NCBI RefSeq assembly: GCF_023283485.1
Contig: NZ_JAKILU010000006.1
Coordinates: 62,001 to 126,000 of the forward strand
Source of the DNA: Shewanella glacialipiscicola
GTDB lineage: Bacteria > Pseudomonadota > Gammaproteobacteria > Enterobacterales > Shewanellaceae
Length of the DNA stretch: 64,000 nt
Reading direction: 5' to 3'
Numbering within the stretch: the stretch's first letter is position 1; each line of letters opens with the position of its first letter. The notes under the pieces are model-generated. The model saw nothing but the letters and a program-made list of their open reading frames with translations, ran no database searches and was not told where the DNA came from. Below are positions 51,325 through 61,770 of this stretch, piece after piece. A program made the translations under genes and the position numbers.

Positions 51325-52362
51325 TTACTCGGGTGACTTTTCTGGCGTCGCCGGTTTTTTCTTACGCTGATATATATCAACGGCGCGGTTGTGTTCTTCA
51401 AGCGTAGTTGAAAACACATGGGTACCGTCATTACGCGATACAAAATAAAGATAACTCACGCTGGCAGGCTTAGACACGGCCGCAAGTGACGCTTTACTTG
51501 GCGCCGCAATGGGCGTGGGGGGTAAACCAAAAATACGGTAAGTATTAAACGGTGTTTCTTCAACTAAATCTTTACGGGTGATATTACCTTTATAACGCTC
51601 GCCCATACCGTAAATAACGGTAGGATCGGTTTGCAGCCGCATACCTTGATTTAGACGATTGACAAATACTCCCGCTATTTGTTCACGCTCATGGGCTTGG
51701 CCAGTTTCTTTTTCAACTATCGATGCCAAAATCAGCATTTCATAGGGTGATTTTAACGGTAGATTGGGCGCACGTTCAGCCCACGCTTTAGCAAGCTCCT
51801 GCTCCATCATTTTATAACTTTGAGTCAGCAAGACTTTTGCATTAGCCTCAGCGGTATAATGGTAAGTATCAGGAAAAAATTTACCTTCGGGTAACGCTGA
51901 ATCATCGCCCTGCTCCATCAATACCGCCACAAAAATCTCTGGTGACAGCTTTAAATGCGGTGCACTGGCTAATTGTTGTTCCCACTCTGCAATAGTTTTC
52001 CCCTCAACTAACGTCAAACTGAAGGTTTTAACTTTTCCGGCTATCAGATCATTAAGCAAATCAGTAACGGTTTGTGATGGCGACATTTCGTAAAGACCTG
52101 TGCGAATATTAGCTAGTTCAGGGCGAAACTTGAGTAACCATTTGAGTTTCCAAGTATCTTGGATCACGCCGTCGTCTGTGAGTTGTTGTGCCAGTTGATT
52201 CACACTGGTTCCGCGTTCAACAGTGAGTTCTCTTGGCTCGTCTAGGTTTAACGGTGTTTGGCTGTATTCAATCACCGTTTGATAGCCCCAAAAGGCGCCC
52301 ACACAGGCTAACGTCAGCAAGGTCAACAGGGTTGAACTGGCAATAATAATGATTTTTTTCAT
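51325..52362 (-). CDS. mltG: Endolytic murein transglycosylase MltG
   Basis: 345 residues. One membrane helix at the N-terminus, then a LysM-like subdomain and the YceG domain with catalytic Glu in ASIVEKETG and the QTDPTVIYGMG segment. It cuts nascent glycan strands and sets their length. The start shares an ATGA with the pabC stop. Confidence 0.94.
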   Translation of the reverse strand: MKKIIIIASSTLLTLLTLACVGAFWGYQTVIEYSQTPLNLDEPRELTVERGTSVNQLAQQLTDDGVIQDTWKLKWLLKFRPELANIRTGLYEMSPSQTVTDLLNDLIAGKVKTFSLTLVEGKTIAEWEQQLASAPHLKLSPEIFVAVLMEQGDDSALPEGKFFPDTYHYTAEANAKVLLTQSYKMMEQELAKAWAERAPNLPLKSPYEMLILASIVEKETGQAHEREQIAGVFVNRLNQGMRLQTDPTVIYGMGERYKGNITRKDLVEETPFNTYRIFGLPPTPIAAPSKASLAAVSKPASVSYLYFVSRNDGTHVFSTTLEEHNRAVDIYQRKKKPATPEKSPE

Positions 52363-53174
52363 AGAGTAAGTGAAAGTGTCTGTCTAAGTTGCGCAGTAAT
52401 AGGAGTGCGGGTGAATGTAAGCGAATCAATCGCCAGCACATCCACAATGCCTAAAATGCTGTTAGTGATAAACGCTGAGTCAAATTCGATTAAACGCTCA
52501 GCGCCAACGGGCAAACATTCGATATTTAGATGCTGTTCAAGCAAAGCCAGCATCACGTGCTCACGCATCACTCCCGCCACGCCGCACTGGGCTAATGAAG
52601 GGGTTAGTACCTGATTGCCTTTGATAAAAAATATATTCGCCATTGAAGATTCGATTATATTATCTTCAATATCAGCCACTAGCCAGTCATCAAAGCCCTG
52701 CGGTAGCGGATAAGATTTAATCAACACTTGCTCGAGTCGATTTAAGTGTTTTATTCCAGCCAATAAAGGCTGCAAACCTAAGCGTATCGACGAGGTTTTA
52801 AGGCAAATACCCCGTTGTTGCCACTGGGCATAATGGCTCGGAATAGTATGAACTGAAACAATTTCGGTAGGCTTAACTATTTCGGGTTCTGGCGGCGCAT
52901 AGCCTCGGCCACCCACACCACGAGAAACTATTAGCTTAATACAATGCTGTGGATACTCAATGGCTAAAGCCTGAAGCTGTTGTTGCAATGCTTCATTCAT
53001 TTGCCATTGAAATCTAAGTCTTGCAGCGCCTGCGGTTAAACGAGCTTGATGGGTTTCAAAAAATAAAATCCCCTCAGCGCCGGTTCGCATAGTCGCAAAC
53101 AGGCCATCCCCGTAAGCAATACCTCGATCGGTAGGATCGACATTCGCCTGTGGTACGCCATTAACCCAAATCAC
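52359..53174 (-). CDS. pabC: Aminodeoxychorismate lyase
   Basis: 271 residues, fold-type IV PLP enzyme. The Schiff-base Lys is in IKHLNRLEQ, and IIESSMANIFF holds the phosphate-binding region. It makes p-aminobenzoate for folate. GTG start at 53174 with AGGA upstream. Confidence 0.92.
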   Translation of the reverse strand: MIWVNGVPQANVDPTDRGIAYGDGLFATMRTGAEGILFFETHQARLTAGAARLRFQWQMNEALQQQLQALAIEYPQHCIKLIVSRGVGGRGYAPPEPEIVKPTEIVSVHTIPSHYAQWQQRGICLKTSSIRLGLQPLLAGIKHLNRLEQVLIKSYPLPQGFDDWLVADIEDNIIESSMANIFFIKGNQVLTPSLAQCGVAGVMREHVMLALLEQHLNIECLPVGAERLIEFDSAFITNSILGIVDVLAIDSLTFTRTPITAQLRQTLSLTL

Positions 53175-53179
53175 CAGAA

Positions 53180-53761
53180 CTAGTCCTGACTGATACGGCT
53201 AGCCACCGCTTCTTGTTGATCTTTATATTTAGCATTCTTGCGAGTGTTATAAGGACGGGCGACCGCATGATTTAGGCGTTCAAAATTAAGCGCGCCTATG
53301 GTCATACGTGGGCGTAGGGCTAAAGGTAACTTGCCACTGTTAAAAAACTCGAGCACAATTTTCCCCTGCCAACCCGGATCGATTCGGTGCGCCGTCACGT
53401 GTACCATTAAGCCTAAACGTGCCAGTGATGAACGACCATCAAGCCAACCGACGATATCGGCGGGCAGAGTCACGCTCTCATAGGTGACAGCCAATGCCAA
53501 TTGGCCTGGGTGCAAGAAAAAGGCTTCTCCATCGGGGATTTCGATAATCTCACTCATCACCCGATCAAGCGCCGTCTGCATTTCAGCACTTGGGCCACTC
53601 AAGTCGATAAAAGGCGCGGTATGATCTTTAAATACACGAAACTGTCCACCTAAGCGCACGTCAACACTAACGCCTGAAATAGCCTCAATGCCGGGGCGAG
53701 GTTCTATTACAATAGTGCCGTTATCAAGGGCTTGTTCAATTTCGATATCAGTTAAGCGCAT
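53180..53761 (-). CDS. dcd: dCTP deaminase
   Basis: 193 residues; [13 protein letters not shown] and [18 protein letters not shown] are the trimer nucleotide-binding motifs, with the catalytic Glu in LEFFN. Makes dUTP from dCTP. Length is typical (193). Confidence 0.95.
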   Translation of the reverse strand: MRLTDIEIEQALDNGTIVIEPRPGIEAISGVSVDVRLGGQFRVFKDHTAPFIDLSGPSAEMQTALDRVMSEIIEIPDGEAFFLHPGQLALAVTYESVTLPADIVGWLDGRSSLARLGLMVHVTAHRIDPGWQGKIVLEFFNSGKLPLALRPRMTIGALNFERLNHAVARPYNTRKNAKYKDQQEAVASRISQD

Positions 53762-53792
53762 CTTGCCTATTACTCCTTGAGTTGCTATTTCG

Positions 53793-54431
53793 TTATTTTG
53801 CCAGTAAATGTTGAATACGCGTTTTTAAAATATCGGTCGCTATACGATTTTTACCGCCACGGGGCACGATAATGTCGGCGTATTGTTTTGATGGATCAAT
53901 AAACTGTAAGAACATTGGGCGCACGGTTTTTTTGTATTGAGAAATCACCGATTCCATAGTACGGCCGCGCTCTGCCACATCACGGGTTAAACGACGTAAG
54001 AAACAAATGTCTAGTGGTGTATCCATAAACACACTCGCATCCATCAGTGCACGTAACTTAGGATCGGTCAGCAACAAAATACCTTCTAAAATGATTACCT
54101 TTTTAGGCGTCATTGTAACGGTTTCTGCGGTGCGGGTGTGTTCTGTATAGCTATAACAAGGGATATCAACAGCTTCGCCAGATTTAAGCAACTGTAAATG
54201 GGTGCACAGCAGTTGGTGGTCTAACGCTTTTGGATGATCGTAATTGGTTAATATTCGTTCATCCATGGATAAATGACTCTGATCGCGATAATACGCATCT
54301 TCATTAATTACCCCTATTTGATCTGTGCCTAAATCACGGCGCAATTCGTCAAAAATCGTTTTGGCAATTAAACTTTTGCCCGATGCTGACGCGCCTGCAA
54401 TTGCGATAACGACACACTGCTGAGAATTCAT
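53793..54431 (-). CDS. udk: Uridine/cytidine kinase
   Basis: 212 residues. P-loop GASASGKS, the YDHPKALD region and [13 protein letters not shown] are family hallmarks. Makes UMP and CMP from nucleosides. It follows mrp with 11 bases between. Confidence 0.95.
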   Translation of the reverse strand: MNSQQCVVIAIAGASASGKSLIAKTIFDELRRDLGTDQIGVINEDAYYRDQSHLSMDERILTNYDHPKALDHQLLCTHLQLLKSGEAVDIPCYSYTEHTRTAETVTMTPKKVIILEGILLLTDPKLRALMDASVFMDTPLDICFLRRLTRDVAERGRTMESVISQYKKTVRPMFLQFIDPSKQYADIIVPRGGKNRIATDILKTRIQHLLAK

Positions 54432-54442
54432 ACCCTTAAACC

Positions 54443-55573
54443 TTACTCGTCGTCTGACATGCTGATAGAAACTGCTTTTTGGCTCTGTTTGAGAGCCAAT
54501 TCGGCGCCTACTTTACGGGCAATTTCCCGATAAAGTGCGGCTACTTCGCTGTCAGGATCCGCGACCACTGTAGGAGAACCGATATCCATTGCTTCACGAA
54601 TATTAATATGTAGCGGCAAAGCCCCTAACAATGGCACGTTATAACGCTCGGCCATTTTACTGCCACCGTGCGTACCAAATGGGTGTTCTTTATGGCCACA
54701 TTCAGGACATAAATGAAAACTCATATTTTCGACAATACCCAGCACTGGAATGTTCACTTTTTGGAACATGTTGATGCCTTTTTGGGCGTCAGCCAGCGCG
54801 ATATCTTGTGGCGTTGTAACAATAACTGCGCCACTTACAGGCACTTTTTGCGACAACGTTAATTGAATATCCCCTGTACCTGGCGGCATATCAATCACTA
54901 AATAATCCAGCTCAGGCCACTGGGTTTCGTTCAGTAGCTGTGCCAGCGCGCCAGCGGCCATAGGACCACGCCATACGGCCGCCTCATCACCACTGAGCAT
55001 AAAACCAATCGATTGCGCCGCAATACCATGGGCACTGGCAGCGGTCATATGTTTACCATCGGGAGAAAGCGGTCTGAAATTAGGAATACCTAACATCATC
55101 GGCACTGACGGACCGTAAATATCCGCATCGAGGATGCCGACTTGTGCGCCTTCTGCCGCTAACGCTAAAGCGAGGTTAACCGCAGTAGTTGATTTACCCA
55201 CACCACCTTTACCTGATGCAACTGCAATCACTTGTTTTACATTAGCAATAGGCGCAATAGCAGATAAAGCTGAATAGACTTTAGGTTGAAAATCAATTTC
55301 GCATTCAACCTCATCAATAGCATCAAGGACAGCGAGCTTGTTGGTTAACGCCATCACAGTATCGCGATACTGTGTCATGCAAGGGTACGGATAAACTAAG
55401 CCAAGCAACAAACGCTTACCTTCCAACGCAAGTTTGTTTACGCATCCTGCGCTCACTAACCCCTTTGATAAATACGGGTCAACAAATGAATCGAGAATAG
55501 CCAGAACAGGCTCGAGAAGATCGTCATTTAAACGATAATCGGTTTGTATTGAAGACAAAAGAATTACCCCCAC
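54443..55573 (-). CDS. apbC: Iron-sulfur carrier ATPase Mrp/ApbC
   Basis: 376 residues counted from GTG 55573; a TTG five codons later with GGGGG upstream is also possible. P-loop [17 protein letters not shown] Walker-type acids and the CPEC metal site (HLCPECGH) are present. An N-terminal DUF59-like domain ([14 protein letters not shown]) precedes it. Carries FeS clusters. Divergent from metG, the classic arrangement. Confidence 0.93.
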   Translation of the reverse strand: MGVILLSSIQTDYRLNDDLLEPVLAILDSFVDPYLSKGLVSAGCVNKLALEGKRLLLGLVYPYPCMTQYRDTVMALTNKLAVLDAIDEVECEIDFQPKVYSALSAIAPIANVKQVIAVASGKGGVGKSTTAVNLALALAAEGAQVGILDADIYGPSVPMMLGIPNFRPLSPDGKHMTAASAHGIAAQSIGFMLSGDEAAVWRGPMAAGALAQLLNETQWPELDYLVIDMPPGTGDIQLTLSQKVPVSGAVIVTTPQDIALADAQKGINMFQKVNIPVLGIVENMSFHLCPECGHKEHPFGTHGGSKMAERYNVPLLGALPLHINIREAMDIGSPTVVADPDSEVAALYREIARKVGAELALKQSQKAVSISMSDDE

Positions 55574-55718
55574 TGATAAATTTGTGCAAGTGTACCAGAT
55601 AATGCAGAAAACATTAGCGCAGTTTTAGCTCAATCGACTCAGGTTTTGATGAAAATCATCCTGTAATCAGTTAGTATCTCTACCAATATTTTTGGCCCAC
55701 CACGATATTTGAGAACAG

Positions 55719-57788
55719 ATGGCAACTTCACAACGTAAAATTCTCGTGACCAGCGCACTTCCCTATGCAAACGGACCGATCCACTTAGGTCACATGTTGG
55801 AATACATCCAGACTGATATCTGGTCGCGTTATCAAAAACTTCGTGGACATGAGTGCCACTATATTTGTGCCGATGATGCCCATGGCACGCCAATTATGCT
55901 CAAAGCACAGCAATTAGGCATCGCGCCTGAAGATATGATTGCCCAAGTGAACACTGAACATCAGCAGGATTTTGCTGATTTCAATATTGCTTTCGATAAC
56001 TATCACAGCACCCACAGTGAAGAAAACCGCGTATTGGCGAACGATATTTATCTCAAACTACGTGCCAATGGTTACATCAAGAGCAAGAGCATTTCTCAGT
56101 TGTTCGATCCTGAAAAATCCATGTTCCTGCCCGACCGTTTTGTTAAAGGGACATGCCCTAAGTGTAAGTCGCCTGACCAATACGGCGATAACTGCGATGC
56201 CTGCGGCGCAACTTATAGCCCAACCGAACTGATAAATCCTAAATCAGCGGTATCGGGTGCAACGCCAGTAATGAAAGATTCTGAGCACTTTTTCTTTGAT
56301 CTACCCGCCTTCGAAGGCATGCTAAAAGAGTGGACCCGCTCGGGCGCTCTGCAAGTCGAAATGGCTAACAAACTCGACGAATGGTTTGAGCAAGGTTTAA
56401 AGCAGTGGGATATTACCCGTGATGCACCGTATTTTGGTTTCGAAATCCCCGATGCGCCGGGCAAATATTTCTACGTTTGGCTAGATGCGCCAATTGGTTA
56501 CATGGGTTCATTTAAAAATCTATGTGACAAACGCCCTGAGCTGAGCTTCGATGAGTTTTGGGGTAAAGATTCTACAGCCGAGGTTTATCACTTCATTGGT
56601 AAAGATATTGTTTACTTCCACAGCTTGTTCTGGCCCGCCATGCTGCACGGCTCAGGCTATCGCCAGCCAAATAGCGTCTATGCCCACGGCTACGTGACAG
56701 TTAATGGCGCGAAAATGTCAAAATCCAAAGGCACTTTTATTAAAGCGCGCACGTATCTAGATCATTTAGATCCTGAATATTTACGTTATTACTACGCCGC
56801 AAAACTCAGCAGTCGTATCGACGACTTAGACTTAAATCTAGAAGATTTCGCCCAGCGAGTTAACTCAGATCTAGTCGGTAAATTAGTGAATTTAGCCTCA
56901 CGCACCGCCGGCTTTATCACTAAGCGTTTTGATGGCAAGCTCGCAAAAATTAGCGATACCAGCTTAACTGAAGTGTTTTTAGCCAAACAAGACGTGATTG
57001 CCGAGTTTTACGAGACTCGCGAATATGGCAAAGCCGTGCGCGAAATCATGGCACTGGCAGATATTGCTAACGGTTTTGTGGCTGATGCCGCGCCTTGGCA
57101 AATGGTAAAACACGATGACCAACAGGAAGCCGCCCATCAAGTGTGTTCAAACGCCTTGAATCTGTTCCGTATTTTGGTGACTTATCTAAAACCTGTATTG
57201 CCACGTTTAGCGCAAGATGTGGAAGCCTTCTTCCAATTGCCACTGACTTGGGATGCATTGAGCCAAGATTTAGCGGGCCATGAAATCGCGCCATTCAAAG
57301 CCATGATGCAGCGTGTTGAGTTAGATAAAGTTAATGCTATGGTCGCTGATTCTAAGGATAACTTGCAAGTCACGGCCGATGTGCCAAAGACAGCAGTAGC
57401 TGAAAAGACGGCTGAGGCTTCAGTTGTCAGCAGTGAGCCGCTGGTTGACGATCCAATCAGTGAAACCATCAACTTTGATGATTTTGCTAAAATCGACCTG
57501 CGTATCGCTCGCATCGTTAAAGCCGAACATGTTGCTGATGCCGATAAACTGCTGAAGTTACAACTCGATATCGGTGGCGAAACGCGCCAAGTGTTTGCAG
57601 GCATTAAATCAGCCTATTCGCCAGAAGATCTCGAAGGCAAACTGACGGTGATGGTGGCAAACTTAGCGCCACGTAAAATGCGTTTTGGCATGTCAGAAGG
57701 TATGGTGTTAGCTGCTGGCCCTGGTGGCAGCGACCTGTGGATTTTAGAACCCCATGAAGGCGCGCAGCCTGGCATGCGCGTTAAGTAA
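55719..57788 (+). CDS. metG: Methionyl-tRNA synthetase
   Basis: 689 residues. HLGH (residues 22-25) and KMSKS near residue 332 are the class I motifs. The zinc knuckle [18 protein letters not shown] is near 146-163. The C-terminal tRNA-binding OB domain (about 585-689) is present, typical of the long dimeric type. Followed by a terminator. Confidence 0.97.
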   Translation: MATSQRKILVTSALPYANGPIHLGHMLEYIQTDIWSRYQKLRGHECHYICADDAHGTPIMLKAQQLGIAPEDMIAQVNTEHQQDFADFNIAFDNYHSTHSEENRVLANDIYLKLRANGYIKSKSISQLFDPEKSMFLPDRFVKGTCPKCKSPDQYGDNCDACGATYSPTELINPKSAVSGATPVMKDSEHFFFDLPAFEGMLKEWTRSGALQVEMANKLDEWFEQGLKQWDITRDAPYFGFEIPDAPGKYFYVWLDAPIGYMGSFKNLCDKRPELSFDEFWGKDSTAEVYHFIGKDIVYFHSLFWPAMLHGSGYRQPNSVYAHGYVTVNGAKMSKSKGTFIKARTYLDHLDPEYLRYYYAAKLSSRIDDLDLNLEDFAQRVNSDLVGKLVNLASRTAGFITKRFDGKLAKISDTSLTEVFLAKQDVIAEFYETREYGKAVREIMALADIANGFVADAAPWQMVKHDDQQEAAHQVCSNALNLFRILVTYLKPVLPRLAQDVEAFFQLPLTWDALSQDLAGHEIAPFKAMMQRVELDKVNAMVADSKDNLQVTADVPKTAVAEKTAEASVVSSEPLVDDPISETINFDDFAKIDLRIARIVKAEHVADADKLLKLQLDIGGETRQVFAGIKSAYSPEDLEGKLTVMVANLAPRKMRFGMSEGMVLAAGPGGSDLWILEPHEGAQPGMRVK

Positions 57789-57814
57789 TCCGCATTAGAC
57801 CATACTCAAAAATC

Positions 57815-57843
57815 AATAAGGCCGCATTTTATGTGGCCTTATT
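57815..57843 (+). terminator. Terminator after metG
   Basis: AATAAGGCC / GGCCTTATT stem with an 11-base loop, 27 bases after the stop codon. Confidence 0.85.
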
Positions 57844-58057
57844 TGTTGGTATCGTTCGTGGACACTGAGTATCTCTTATTTTTTAAGCTGTTGAATGTAA
57901 ATATTAAGTTTAAGAGACCAAGTTTACAAAACATAGTTTAAGGGATTAAGTTGATGCGCACATCTCTATCACCACAACATTTGCTGCAGTGTGGTATTCA
58001 TATCTGTGACAAGTCTAAAATCGACAGGATTTTAAGTGAATAATTCAAGGAATAACT

Positions 58058-59014
58058 ATGGAAATGATCATTGAGCAGTTACTGTTTTCTGCATCAATAA
58101 CGGGTCCTATTTGTTTAATGTTAGCACTCGGCGTGCTCCTAAAACGCACCCAAATCATCAATGAAAACTTTATTGATGTTGCATCAAAATTAGTCTTTAA
58201 CGTAACACTGCCTGCGTTGCTGTTTCTCAGTATCATCAGCTCCAATCACGATCTTGCCTCCAGCGCCCCCTTGATTGTCTATGGTTTAGCAGCCAATCTA
58301 CTGTTTTTTATACTCTCCACTTATGCAACTAGGCGGCTATTTCCCAAGCACAAAGACCAAGGAGTGATCATTCAAGGGGGATTTAGGGCCAATACTGCCA
58401 TTATCGGCTTAGCTTATGTTTCCAACGCCTATGGGAGTTCTGGCGTTGCCTTAGCCGCGGTCTATGTCGCCTCGATGACGCTGCTGTATAACATTCAAGC
58501 GGTTATTTGCCTAAGCCCTAAAGGCGAAGAATCCAGCCAACGTGCATTTGGCGTGATCATCAAGACCATCACCAAAAACCCACTGATCATTGCCATTATG
58601 GTCGGCATGTTGTTCTATTTGCTTGCTATTCCAGTACCGAAAATGGTACTCGATGCGGGACAATACTTTGCCAATATGACCCTGCCCTTAGCACTACTGT
58701 GCACTGGCGGTTCGCTCGATATTGGTTCACTCAAACATGAAAAGCATTCGACTTGGTTCTCAACCTCATTGAAACTGATCTTTGCCCCACTTTTTATCAC
58801 GATTGGAGCCTTGCTGTTGGGCTATCGAGGGATTGAGTTAGCACTGGTTTTTCTAATGAGTTCAGCACCCACCGCAGCCGCAAGCTATGTGATGGCCCGC
58901 GCCATGGGAGGCAATGCGCCCCTTGCCGCCAATATTATAGCCCTAACCACAGTCTGCTCGCTGGTCACTTGCACTTTAGGCATCTTTATATTGTCCGCTT
59001 TGCGGCTGATTTAG
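58058..59014 (+). CDS. AEC-family permease (auxin efflux carrier-like)
   Basis: 318 residues, ten membrane helices in two inverted halves of AEC type (MLALGVLLKRTQIINENF and MSSAPTAAASYVMARAMGG are typical crossover regions). Transports small acids such as malate in some relatives; substrate here unknown. AAGGA precedes the ATG. Confidence 0.88.
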   Translation: MEMIIEQLLFSASITGPICLMLALGVLLKRTQIINENFIDVASKLVFNVTLPALLFLSIISSNHDLASSAPLIVYGLAANLLFFILSTYATRRLFPKHKDQGVIIQGGFRANTAIIGLAYVSNAYGSSGVALAAVYVASMTLLYNIQAVICLSPKGEESSQRAFGVIIKTITKNPLIIAIMVGMLFYLLAIPVPKMVLDAGQYFANMTLPLALLCTGGSLDIGSLKHEKHSTWFSTSLKLIFAPLFITIGALLLGYRGIELALVFLMSSAPTAAASYVMARAMGGNAPLAANIIALTTVCSLVTCTLGIFILSALRLI

Positions 59015-59107
59015 TTACCTTGTTACTGCTCATCTTGGCCAATAGCAGCTTGTATAAACGCTAGAGAAACAGGTTTGAGTGACAATAGAATAATACAAAG
59101 CGAGCTA

Positions 59108-59950
59108 GGCTAATACCGTTCACTTAAGAGTGAACGGCATTTTTATTTGGTCTAATTGGATACTTGTTTTTTGCTCATTTTAAGCACTCTTGGATAAGCT
59201 CTTTCCCGTTTACCATCCAACTTAAATTGCCGTGCATTACGTTCTATATCCAATACATCTCTCGCGACATTCCCCGGCGTTTGTGATGGACCGATGGCAA
59301 GCTTTTGGCCATCAGTAACATATTGTATCTAATGAGATTGTAGGCCAGCAACACGCCCCACAGCTCTTGAGTCACCAGCTCCGACAGTTGACTGCGCAGT
59401 GTAAAGCGACTCTCCAACAGGTGTTGTTTCATCTCTCTGTAGCCCAGTTCGATTTCCCATCGATGGGCATATAAGTCGACAATGTCTTCGCCGGGGTAAC
59501 GCATCGGGTCAGTCAACGAGGTCAAAATGGCGACTAACTTACCTTTCACTGTCTTAGTGAGTAAACGCCCTTCAAGGGTATCTGGGAGCTGCGTGCAACA
59601 TAATCAATATATTGTGGCAAGACAATGTCGAGTTTGTTGATGAGTGACCAAACAGACTCTCCTCGGAACAAGGCCAATTCGATAACCGCCCAAATCATCA
59701 AATCCATCGGCAATTTACGCCGTCTGAGTGTGGTAACGCCCTGAGAGTCCAAACAGGATTGAATTAACTCAGGTTCTAACACATCAGCTAAGCAGGTGAA
59801 TTCGGTTAGGCGGGTAATATGAGTGCGAGCGAGAGCTTCTGAAAGTTGCATAAAAAAATCCGATGACAAGAGGTCATCGGATTTTGATCTTTTCAGCGAG
59901 ATCGTCAAGCGATCTGTCTTAACTGATCGGCATTATGCATTATGCTCCCC
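59108..59950 (-). mobile_element. Internally deleted IS4-family element, copy 2
   Basis: Right terminal inverted repeat ends at 59950 (reads GGGGAGCATAATGCATAATG from outside on the minus strand). The transposase N-terminus is at 59546-59908 (about residues 1-103 natural), directly joined to the C-terminal part. The middle, holding the two catalytic Asp, is lost. The Glu motif (YREMK) survives. A 64-base deletion between GATGG repeats (near 59287-59300) further shifts the frame relative to copy 1. The left terminal repeat is missing: only CCGTTCAC remains by 59119. Not autonomous. Confidence 0.87.
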
Positions 59951-59980
59951 TTTCTATTCAATCGGTTACCGCTAAGTCAG

Positions 59981-60424
59981 TTATGATTGATTATCGAGTA
60001 AGCGCGATGAGCTGATCTCAATCTTGCGTGGTTTTAACGCTTCAGGGATCTCACGTACCAGATCGATATTCAATAAGCCATTTTCTAAACTTGCACCCAA
60101 TACGGTAACATAATCAGCAAGTTGGAAGGTACGCTCAAAACCGCGCTCTGCAATACCTTGGTACAGGTATTTACGCTCAGATTGGATTTCAGCTTTATTA
60201 CCTTTGACTAATAATTTCTCCCCTTCACTACTAATCTCAAGTTCATCCATAGAGAATCCAGCGACGGCCATCGTAATGCGATAACGATTTTCGCCTAATA
60301 ATTCAATATTATATGGTGGATAACCTGTGTTGCCATTATTAGCGGCAGCATGCTCTGCTAATTGTGCTAAACGATCGAAACCAATGGCACTACGGTAAAG
60401 TGGAGTTAAATCATAATTACGCAT
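59981..60424 (-). CDS. ibpA: Small heat-shock protein IbpA
   Basis: 147 residues from ATG 60424. AAGGA sits seven bases upstream of this ATG and only one base from another ATG at 60430, so 60424 is favoured. The alpha-crystallin domain has [17 protein letters not shown] and [18 protein letters not shown], and C-terminal IEIS replaces the usual I-x-I. It holds unfolded proteins during heat stress. Controlled by the leader and promoter upstream. Confidence 0.95.
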   Translation of the reverse strand: MRNYDLTPLYRSAIGFDRLAQLAEHAAANNGNTGYPPYNIELLGENRYRITMAVAGFSMDELEISSEGEKLLVKGNKAEIQSERKYLYQGIAERGFERTFQLADYVTVLGASLENGLLNIDLVREIPEALKPRKIEISSSRLLDNQS

Positions 60425-60560
60425 GTTCATATCCTTGTCTTAAGCAATATGGAAGTTTGGCGGACAGTTTTCACAATGAAAACATATTAGGTCTCGCCGA
60501 GTTAAAGAGTCTGTCCTTGCGGCACAGACTTGATACTAAGATCCTCATAGAGCGATCCTG
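60425..60560 (-). promoter_or_regulatory. ROSE-like RNA thermometer leader of ibpA
   Basis: The ~135-base leader on the minus strand can fold into three hairpins: AGTCTGT/ACAGACT (60530-60508), GTTTTC-GAAAAC type (60483-60467), and a final one in which CCATATTGCTT (near 60452-60441) pairs with AAGGATATG over the ribosome site. TTGCT opposite AGGA is the ROSE motif (U-U/C-GCU). Heating should open it. No folding calculation was run. Confidence 0.65.
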
Positions 60561-60566
60561 CAATAG

Positions 60567-60594
60567 ATATAGGGACGGGAAACCACATTTCAAG
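60567..60594 (-). promoter_or_regulatory. Sigma-32 heat-shock promoter of ibpA
   Basis: Minus strand: CTTGAAA (60594-60588), 13-base spacer, CCCTATAT (60574-60567). This matches the sigma-32 consensus CTTGAAA-N11-16-CCCCAT. Start of the RNA would be near 60559. Confidence 0.8.
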
Positions 60595-60618
60595 CTATAA
60601 AATTAAAAAATTTTCAAT

Positions 60619-60646
60619 AAAAAAGGAGCCTAAAGGCTCCTTTTTT
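60619..60646 (-). terminator. Terminator of ndk
   Basis: Perfect stem AAAAAAGGAGCC / GGCTCCTTTTTT with a 4-base loop, T-runs on both sides; lies 15 bases past the ndk stop. Confidence 0.92.
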
Positions 60647-60661
60647 AATCTTAGTGTTAAA

Positions 60662-61093
60662 TTAACGTGTGCGTAGGCACAGTTCTTCAGCACTAAAGAA
60701 GTAAGCAATTTCGCGTGCTGCAGATTCAACCGCATCAGAACCGTGAGCAGCGTTTTCGTCAATGCTTTCAGCAAAATCAGCACGGATAGTACCAGGTGCT
60801 GCTTGAGCTGGGTTAGTTGCACCTAAAATTTCACGGTGAGCTAAAACAGCATTTTCGCCTTCTAACACTTGGACCATGATTGGACCAGAAGTCATGAATG
60901 CAACAAGATCACCAAAGAAACCGCGCTCGCTATGCTCAGCATAGAAACCTTCAGCTTGTTCTTTTGTTAGGTGAAGCATTTTTGCTGCAACGATCTGTAG
61001 ACCTGCAGTTTCAAAACGATTGTAGATAGCACCAATGTGGTTTTTTGCAACAGCATCTGGCTTAATTATAGAAAATGTGCGTTCGATCGCCAT
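60662..61093 (-). CDS. ndk: Nucleoside diphosphate kinase
   Basis: 143 residues. Active-site His is in NAAHGSD (near residue 117) and the [11 protein letters not shown] start is typical. Balances NTP pools. AAGGA at the right distance before the ATG. Confidence 0.96.
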   Translation of the reverse strand: MAIERTFSIIKPDAVAKNHIGAIYNRFETAGLQIVAAKMLHLTKEQAEGFYAEHSERGFFGDLVAFMTSGPIMVQVLEGENAVLAHREILGATNPAQAAPGTIRADFAESIDENAAHGSDAVESAAREIAYFFSAEELCLRTR

Positions 61094-61232
61094 GAAGAGC
61101 TTCCTTTAGTGAGCAAGTTAAAAAATTCGCGCGGATTATACGAAATTTAAACGCTAAATCCTATCTTTATAGCCAATTAGTCTGAGATTTTATGTTCATT
61201 TGCTTTATTGATAATCAGTTTACGCATACACA

Positions 61233-61265
61233 AGACCCTCACTAGGATTAAAAAATCTTAGCGAG
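61233..61265. repeat. Imperfect hairpin between ndk and the HPGHGG gene
   Basis: Arms CCTCACTAGGATT (61233-61245) and AATCTTAGCGAGG, two mismatches, loop AAAA-A type. No strong T-run; may serve as terminator of the small exported protein gene. Confidence 0.5.
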
Positions 61266-61290
61266 GAATGCAAACTCATTAAAAATATGC

Positions 61291-61458
61291 TTATTTTCTA
61301 TTCTTGGCCCACATACCCGCCCACACAATCAAAGCCACTAAGATGACTGCGGGAGCAAGATCTAGCAAGTGATGGAATAAACCAACACCGCCATGGCCGG
61401 GGTGAGCCCAAACCATGGAGGGAACAAATGCGCATAACAATATAAGTAAAATTTTCAT
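61291..61458 (-). CDS. Small exported membrane protein with HPGHGG motif
   Basis: 55 residues from ATG 61458, with AAGGA ten bases upstream. A signal peptide (LLILLCAFVPSMVWA) ends at Ala before HPGHGGVGLFHH, then one membrane helix (LAPAVILVALIVWAGMWA) and a KNRK end. The His-rich exposed stretch could bind metal. Not recognised as a characterised protein; families with HPGH after the leader are seen in other gammaproteobacteria. Confidence 0.65.
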   Translation of the reverse strand: MKILLILLCAFVPSMVWAHPGHGGVGLFHHLLDLAPAVILVALIVWAGMWAKNRK

Positions 61459-61770
61459 GTGGACATCCTTGCGCTTGCAGCTGCGATAACAACGTAAATA
61501 ATCTAAAATACTTAACCTAGTTATAACAAGGTACAAGATTCATTTACGGTGAACTTGACAGTGATCAAATTCTTACTAAATATCGCTTACGGCTCCGCAA
61601 AATCGTGACATGTGTCACTTCAAATAATCATTTAAAAGACACTTTGGCTCACATTCAAATATGCCTAGTCATGAATGTTACTTTAATCCTATAGAGGTAA
61701 CCTATTGAGCAATTAAGTGACCCATCAGGAAATACATCAGTGTTGATATGACACACTCAAGGACAAAATA

